This document shows, piece after piece, positions 6,663 to 10,027 of a DNA stretch of 10,027 nt. Every line of letters starts with the position of its first letter. The first letter of the stretch is position 1. Below the pieces are notes generated by a model. It searched no databases, was not told the origin of the DNA, and saw only the letters and a list, made by a program, of their open reading frames with translations. The DNA comes from an uncultured Ilumatobacter sp. (GTDB lineage Bacteria; Actinomycetota; Acidimicrobiia; Acidimicrobiales; Ilumatobacteraceae), in the NCBI GenBank assembly GCA_938049325.1, contig CALICC010000114.1, positions 1 to 10,027 on the forward strand, in the 5' to 3' direction. The position numbers were made by a program, and so were the translations under genes.

Positions 6663-7040
6663 CTACTCAGCGGCGCTGTCGTATTGCATGGCGAGCACCG
6701 GGTTGCCGCCGGGGTCTTGGAATGCAATGAGATGGCCGACCTGGGAGATCGTGAACTTCTCCATCAGGATTCGGCCGCCAGCGTCGACGATGCGCTGCCG
6801 CGCCGTGTCGATGTCGTCGACGCCGAAGGTGCACTCGAAGCCGCGGGTCGGGTCGTCGTCGAGCAGCTGTCGGCGTTGTTGGATCGCGCCCATCGGCGCC
6901 TCGCCTGACTCGTCGAGGACTTGGACGAAGCCAGGCGGGCCGTAGTCCTGGAACTGCCAGCCGAACACCGAGCCGTAGAACTCCTGCGTCGCTTCGACGT
7001 CGTCGGTGTTGATCGCGAAGTGGGTCAGCGGCGAGTGCAT
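6663..7040 (-). CDS. VOC family (glyoxalase/bleomycin resistance fold) protein
   Basis: 125 residues from ATG 7040 to TAG at 6665-6663. It begins THFAINTDDVEATQEFYGSVFGW, the usual first beta-alpha module with its potential metal ligand His7. The second module starts near ECTFGVDDIDTARQRIVDAGG (69-89) and ends with the family-type DPGGNPVLAMQ (109-119). The last ligand position, often Glu, is not obviously present, so metal binding is uncertain. VOC proteins include dioxygenases, epimerases, lyases and binding proteins, and the sequence does not decide among them. It is the first gene of the leftward group VOC, cyclase, acyl-CoA synthetase. Its start lies 54 bp from that of a divergent AraC-family regulator, which probably controls it. 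Confidence 0.9.
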   Translation of the reverse strand: MHSPLTHFAINTDDVEATQEFYGSVFGWQFQDYGPPGFVQVLDESGEAPMGAIQQRRQLLDDDPTRGFECTFGVDDIDTARQRIVDAGGRILMEKFTISQVGHLIAFQDPGGNPVLAMQYDSAAE

Positions 7041-7078
7041 CCGGCCATCGTGACAGTTCGCGCGACCTGCACGCCTTC

Positions 7079-7084
7079 TACACT
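7079..7084 (+). promoter_or_regulatory. possible -10 element of the AraC-type regulator (TACACT)
   Basis: TACACT ends 10 bp before ATG 7095. No Shine-Dalgarno sequence precedes the ATG, so the leader would be only a few bases or absent. The 54-bp gap also has to hold the divergent VOC promoter, so any operator would affect both. Confidence 0.35.
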
Positions 7085-7094
7085 TCGACGCAGA

Positions 7095-7862
7095 ATGTCG
7101 AAATCACGACAGCCCTCGTCACGAATCCGCGGTTCGTCGATCACGCATCCGCCCGGACGCGTCGCACTGCCGACTCAGCCCGGCTGGGACTACCTCGTCT
7201 TCGCGCACTCTGGCCTGTTCACCGCGCTCACCGAGTCGCAAGCGTGGACGATCCCGGCGCATCGAGCGCTCTGCGTTCCCGACGGAACCCGAGTGCGGAT
7301 CGACACCACGAGACGTTCCGCGATTCGCTGCCTTTACCTCGACAACGCACTCGATCTCCTCGGCCCCGAGGTGCGCGTCGTGAGCCTCACGCCGCTGATG
7401 CGCGAGTTGCTGTCACACGCGATTGCGGCAGCGCCCATGACGCTCGACGAGCCGGCCGACAGCGCGGCAATCACCTTGCTCGCCCATCTGCTCGACAACG
7501 AACCCGACGCTCCGCTCCAACTCCCACTCCCGGCCAACCCGATGGCTCACGAGGCCGCACTCGCGATCATCGACGACCCAGCGGTCGAGCTGGATCGCCT
7601 GTTGCGCACGGTGGGCGCCAATCGCCGAACGCTCGAGCGTCGATTCGCCGCGGAGACGAAGATGAGCTTGGGTCAGTGGCGGCGCAGAGCGCGCATCCTC
7701 GCGGCGATCGGGTTGCTCGCGGACGGGCACAGCGTGACCCACGTTGCGGTCACCGTCGGCTACGCGTCGCCCAGTTCCTTCGTGGTGGCGTTTCGCTCCG
7801 AAGTCGGCGCGGCCCCGCGCGACTTCATGCGCGGCGCCGTTCGCAGATCGGCAACGAGCTGA
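7095..7862 (+). CDS. AraC family transcriptional regulator
   Basis: 255 residues from ATG 7095 to TGA 7860. The frame is open upstream into the divergent VOC gene, but ATG 7095 fits both the intergenic gap and the TACACT box. The N-terminal half (about 25-90) has a cupin-like character, with AHRALCVPDGTRVRID matching an effector-sensing AraC N domain. Residues 150-250 form the double helix-turn-helix: RLLRTVGANRRTLERRFAAETKMSLGQWRRRARI for the first motif and VTHVAVTVGYASPSSFVVAFRSEVGAAPRDF for the second. Being divergent from the VOC-cyclase-synthetase group, it is the natural candidate for its activator or repressor. It is convergent with the SnoaL-like gene, 20 bp apart. Confidence 0.92.
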   Translation: MSKSRQPSSRIRGSSITHPPGRVALPTQPGWDYLVFAHSGLFTALTESQAWTIPAHRALCVPDGTRVRIDTTRRSAIRCLYLDNALDLLGPEVRVVSLTPLMRELLSHAIAAAPMTLDEPADSAAITLLAHLLDNEPDAPLQLPLPANPMAHEAALAIIDDPAVELDRLLRTVGANRRTLERRFAAETKMSLGQWRRRARILAAIGLLADGHSVTHVAVTVGYASPSSFVVAFRSEVGAAPRDFMRGAVRRSATS

Positions 7863-7882
7863 TCAACCGGCCCGCGCCGATT

Positions 7883-8650
7883 TCAGAACTTGCCGCCGTT
7901 CGGCTGAGGGCCATCGGGAATCGGCTCCATGTTGTCCCAGTGCTCGACGATCTTGTCGTCGGCGACTCGGAACAGGTCGAACGTCGCCATTTCCGCGCCG
8001 AGAAACACCTGGCTGTACACCATCACGAAGTTGCCCTGTCCGATGATCTTGAACACGTCGCGGTAGATCATGTCTGCGCCAGGGCCGTCCATGAACTCCT
8101 CGAACGCCCGTCGGCCGTTCGGTACCTGAGGGTTGTGTTGGATGTACTCCTCACCGACGTAGTCGGCGATGTTCTGCGAGCGATGATTCACGAGCACGTC
8201 GTCGACGAAAGCGGTCACGAGCGCCTTGTTGGCCTCGGTCTTGGCTTCGTCAACGACGTCGGTCGGTCCGTCGATCTGTGTGTTGCCGTTCACGGTCGAC
8301 ACGCCCTCGAATGCCGCGATGACGTCCCAGTGCTCGACGATCTTGTCGGCGTCGTCGGTGTCGAAGAGATCGGTCGTGACCCACTTGGCCTCGCCGTCGT
8401 TGATGTCTTGAAACACCTGCACGAACACGTTCGGTCCGTCGACGATCGAACGAACCACGCGGATATCGCGCTTCGGGTTGCGTTCGACGAACGGCTCGAA
8501 GAACTCCACGAATCCTTCGACTCCGTCACGCACACCCGTGCTGTGCTGGGTGTAGCGGTCGCCCGTGTACTTCTCGACGGCTTCTCGCACCCGCCCGTCC
8601 CGAATACCTTCCATGTAGAGGCCGAGTGCGTTGGCAAGCTTCTGATTCAT
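7883..8650 (-). CDS. tandem SnoaL-like / NTF2-fold protein (two fused domains)
   Basis: 255 residues from ATG 8650, with AAGGAG 4 bp upstream, to TGA at 7885-7883. The protein holds two copies of a SnoaL-like (NTF2-fold) domain, whereas single-domain members are usually 110-150 residues. Matching blocks are YTGDRYTQHSTGVRDG (28-43) with YVGEEYIQHNPQVPNG (164-179), and TTDLFDTDDADKIVEHWDVI (92-111) with TFDLFRVADDKIVEHWDNME (223-242). The DxKIVEHWD motif is diagnostic of SnoaL-like proteins. SnoaL relatives catalyse polyketide cyclisation, but most bacterial family members have unknown small-molecule roles. No signal peptide or membrane helix is seen. The gene lies 109 bp downstream of an AraC-family gene in the same direction and is probably regulated by it. 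Confidence 0.92.
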   Translation of the reverse strand: MNQKLANALGLYMEGIRDGRVREAVEKYTGDRYTQHSTGVRDGVEGFVEFFEPFVERNPKRDIRVVRSIVDGPNVFVQVFQDINDGEAKWVTTDLFDTDDADKIVEHWDVIAAFEGVSTVNGNTQIDGPTDVVDEAKTEANKALVTAFVDDVLVNHRSQNIADYVGEEYIQHNPQVPNGRRAFEEFMDGPGADMIYRDVFKIIGQGNFVMVYSQVFLGAEMATFDLFRVADDKIVEHWDNMEPIPDGPQPNGGKF

Positions 8651-8654
8651 GTCT

Positions 8655-8660
8655 CTCCTT
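8655..8660 (-). promoter_or_regulatory. strong ribosome binding site of the tandem SnoaL gene
   Basis: AAGGAG, read leftwards, lies 4 bp before ATG 8650 and supports that start. It is the clearest Shine-Dalgarno sequence in the window, in contrast to several neighbours that look leaderless. Confidence 0.7.
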
Positions 8661-8759
8661 GTGCGCTGGTTCCTGACCCTGCATCCAAGGCGATCAACCG
8701 ATGACCGCCAAGGTGGATCTGCGACTTGCGATGGTCGATTCGAGCCAATCCGATTCAGA

Positions 8760-9590
8760 TCACAACGCGCGGCCGAGCACGTTCGTCTTCCAGTCGAGCG
8801 GAGTCGTGCCGGTCATGCGCTTGAAGAACTTGGTGAAGTTGGTTGGTTCTGCGAACCCGAGCGCCCGGCTCACATCACCGACGGCGTATGCCGGTTGGCC
8901 GAGCAGTCGCCTCGCCTCCAGCGCGATTCGATCGTCCGAGAGCTCCTTGGGCGAACGCCCCGTTGCCTCGCGACACGCACGAGCGAGCGTGCGGGTCGAG
9001 AACCCGATCTCGGCGGCGCGCTGGCCGACGCTCATCGTGGCGTCGAGGTGCGCTTCGACATGGTTGCGAAACGCCTGAACGGACGACGGGAGGCGCTGCT
9101 CCACGCCGGCAGCGCCCGCGTCCATCAAGCCCAGCCTGACCGACAGCAGGTCGCGCGCTGCTGCCAGCGCGACGAGTTTGGCGGCACTGGTCCGCGACGA
9201 GCGCAGCTCGACCTCAGCGATGTCGAGCACCTCGTGAGCTTCATCGACTGCGCTGCCGACCAGTTCTCGGACCAGCGGACCTTCCGGCCAATTCCGTACC
9301 CGCACGTCACTCCCGACGAACAGCGCAAGACGCGCGTCGTAGTCCGCGTGGACATCCCAGTGCACCACCTGTCCCGGTTCGACGTACAACAGGCGGCCAG
9401 GCGCGAGATCCGCCGAGATGAAGTCGACAGCCGGCGCTCCGACGCCAGCGGTGCAGAGCACCGCCAGATGAAAGCGAATGCGCTGAGGTGCAGCGAGTAT
9501 CGACGGACTCACCCGTCCGACGAGCTCGCGCCACGACAGCACCTGCAGCGGCACACCATCGACGGGTGGGTGCCACGCAACGTCGAGCAT
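8760..9590 (-). CDS. AraC family transcriptional regulator with N-terminal cupin domain
   Basis: 276 residues from ATG 9590 to TGA at 8762-8760. Residues 15-95 look like an AraC_binding cupin: RIRFHLAVLCTAG, LAPGRLLYVEPGQVVHWDVHADYDARLALFVGSD. Residues 170-268 are the paired helix-turn-helix: MSVGQRAAEIGFSTRTLARACREATGRSPKELSDDRIALEARRLL, then AVGDVSRALGFAEPTNFTKFFKRMTGTTPLDW. The intact second motif argues for a working DNA-binding domain. It precedes the tandem SnoaL gene on the same strand with a 109-bp gap, so the SnoaL gene is a plausible target. The IS110 end lies upstream, within about 100 bp of this start, and may affect its expression. Confidence 0.92.
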   Translation of the reverse strand: MLDVAWHPPVDGVPLQVLSWRELVGRVSPSILAAPQRIRFHLAVLCTAGVGAPAVDFISADLAPGRLLYVEPGQVVHWDVHADYDARLALFVGSDVRVRNWPEGPLVRELVGSAVDEAHEVLDIAEVELRSSRTSAAKLVALAAARDLLSVRLGLMDAGAAGVEQRLPSSVQAFRNHVEAHLDATMSVGQRAAEIGFSTRTLARACREATGRSPKELSDDRIALEARRLLGQPAYAVGDVSRALGFAEPTNFTKFFKRMTGTTPLDWKTNVLGRAL

Positions 9591-9596
9591 CGGTTC

Positions 9597-9602
9597 AACC
9601 TA
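9597..9602 (-). promoter_or_regulatory. possible -10 element of the second AraC gene (TAGGTT)
   Basis: Reading leftwards, TAGGTT ends 6 bp before ATG 9590 and no Shine-Dalgarno sequence is seen, which suggests a leaderless start. No convincing -35 is present. Confidence 0.35.
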
Positions 9603-9676
9603 CGCCGCACGACCTTGCGTACGTGCCTGATTGATGATGGAGAGGCGTTGCGGCGGTTGTCGTAGCGTTTGAGGTT

Positions 9677-9831
9677 GCCGGTCGGTGGGCTCTTTATGTG
9701 CCTGCCACCCGCTGGGTTGGCTTTGTATCGATTTGCTTGCCGACCGGTTCCTTTGCCGTGGTGTGGCTCGAAAGAGGCGAGAGCACGATCAACCCGAATC
9801 AGGAGTGCCCACCTCGGTTCCCATCACCGAG
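9677..9831 (+). ncRNA. candidate bridge/seeker RNA in the IS110 leader
   Basis: The leader before the transposase holds several nested stems. Bases 9677-9690 pair with 9735-9748 over 14 positions: the 8-bp core CCGGTCGG/CCGACCGG, four G-U pairs and two more Watson-Crick pairs. Inside its loop, GCCACCC (9704-9710) pairs with GGGTTGGC (9714-9721) with one bulged T. Next come CTCG (9767-9770) with CGAG (9778-9781), and CTCGGT (9813-9818) with ACCGAG (9826-9831). IS110-group elements are known to encode a bridge RNA in this place, with loops that pair with donor and target DNA. The structure and position are seen; the RNA itself is inferred, and its ends are approximate. Confidence 0.5.
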
Positions 9832-9847
9832 AAAGGCATCCACTCCT

Positions 9848-10027
9848 ATGACTATCACCATCGGGATCGACCCTCACAAGGGATCTCACACCGCTGTCGC
9901 GATCGACGGCAACGAACACGTCCTCGACGAGATCCGAGTGCGATCTTGCTCGACCCAAACTGCCCGGCTACGTGACTGGGCCGGCCGTTTCGAGGAACGA
10001 ACGTGGGCGGTCGAGTCCGCTCACGGC
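9848..10027 (+). CDS. IS110 family transposase, N-terminal part (3' end outside window)
   Basis: Sixty codons from ATG 9848 to the last base, with no stop. The protein begins MTITIGIDPHKGSHTAVAID and reaches RTWAVESAHG at residues 51-60. The Asp in GIDPHK (residue 8) and the Glu in VESAHG (residue 56) are the first two acids of the DEDD RuvC-like catalytic domain of IS110 transposases. These enzymes recombine DNA guided by a bridge RNA and use a serine in the C-terminal Tnp domain, which would lie beyond this window. GAAAGG at 9831-9836 is a weak, rather distant ribosome site. The frame is clean over the visible part, so nothing shows that the copy is dead. Confidence 0.92.
   Translation, partial: MTITIGIDPHKGSHTAVAIDGNEHVLDEIRVRSCSTQTARLRDWAGRFEERTWAVESAHG

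Larger units (their letters stand above)
9660..10027 (+). mobile_element. IS110-family insertion sequence, left part (continues past window end)
   Basis: The transposase start at 9848 and its structured, T-richer leader mark the left end of an IS110-type element. These elements lack terminal inverted repeats, so the left boundary cannot be read directly. I place it between about 9625 and 9677, after the neighbouring AraC promoter and before the first RNA stem. A long 5' noncoding part fits the IS110 subgroup rather than IS1111, which keeps its long noncoding part at the 3' end. Confidence 0.7.

Noticed and set aside
7244..8704. 486-codon open frame on the + strand
   Set aside because: It runs through the AraC gene in another frame and then antisense to the tandem SnoaL gene. 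The protein is compositionally odd and matches nothing recognisable.
8649..9665. 338-codon open frame on the + strand
   Set aside because: Antisense shadow of the second AraC-family regulator, whose double helix-turn-helix is clear.
9685..9975. 96-codon open frame on the + strand across the IS110 leader
   Set aside because: It overlaps the transposase start in a different frame and covers strongly base-paired leader sequence, so an RNA role explains the region better.

Overview
This is a GC-rich window whose genes have the flavour of an actinobacterium: an SCO6745-family protein, a FadD17-like acyl-CoA synthetase, GTG starts, several apparently leaderless genes and an IS110-type transposase. 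A lineage such as Acidimicrobiia (Ilumatobacter-like) would fit, but I cannot fix it from the sequence alone.

Layout. Bases 1-1339 (+) hold the 3' part of an enoyl-CoA hydratase/isomerase gene and, 4 bp later, a gene with the isochorismatase-like fold whose usual catalytic residues are replaced. Bases 1404-1819 (+) hold the decayed remnant of a beta-lactamase-like serine hydrolase. Bases 1805-3018 form a divergent pair, a multi-spanning membrane protein (-) and a roughly 99-residue helix-turn-helix protein (+). They share a very short intergenic region with two 19-bp palindromes, TGTCAACTTCTAGTTGACA and TGTCAACTCTGGGTTGACA, laid over both predicted promoters. Bases 3090-3938 (+) encode an SCO6745-family protein. 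Bases 4016-7040 (-) look like a small catabolic operon read as VOC-fold protein, cyclase-family hydrolase, acyl-CoA synthetase, with an AraC-family regulator (7095-7862, +) divergent from it. Bases 7883-9590 (-) hold a second AraC-family regulator followed by a protein made of two fused SnoaL/NTF2-like domains. Bases from about 9660 to the end are the left end of an IS110-family element. Its structured leader is a good candidate for a bridge (seeker) RNA, followed by the first 60 codons of the DEDD transposase.

How it may work together. The VOC, cyclase and ligase genes, with two AraC regulators and a SnoaL-like protein nearby, suggest inducible use of a ring-containing or carboxylic acid compound: hydrolytic ring opening or amide/lactone cleavage, then CoA activation. 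The hydratase at the left edge could act on CoA esters. The substrate cannot be read from the sequence. The most distinctive items are the two-operator divergent leaderless promoter, the IS110 leader RNA candidate, the pseudoenzyme-like isochorismatase fold and the tandem SnoaL gene with a 25-bp in-frame exact repeat. No stretch over 300 bases lacks a gene. I saw no tRNA, rRNA or CRISPR array.
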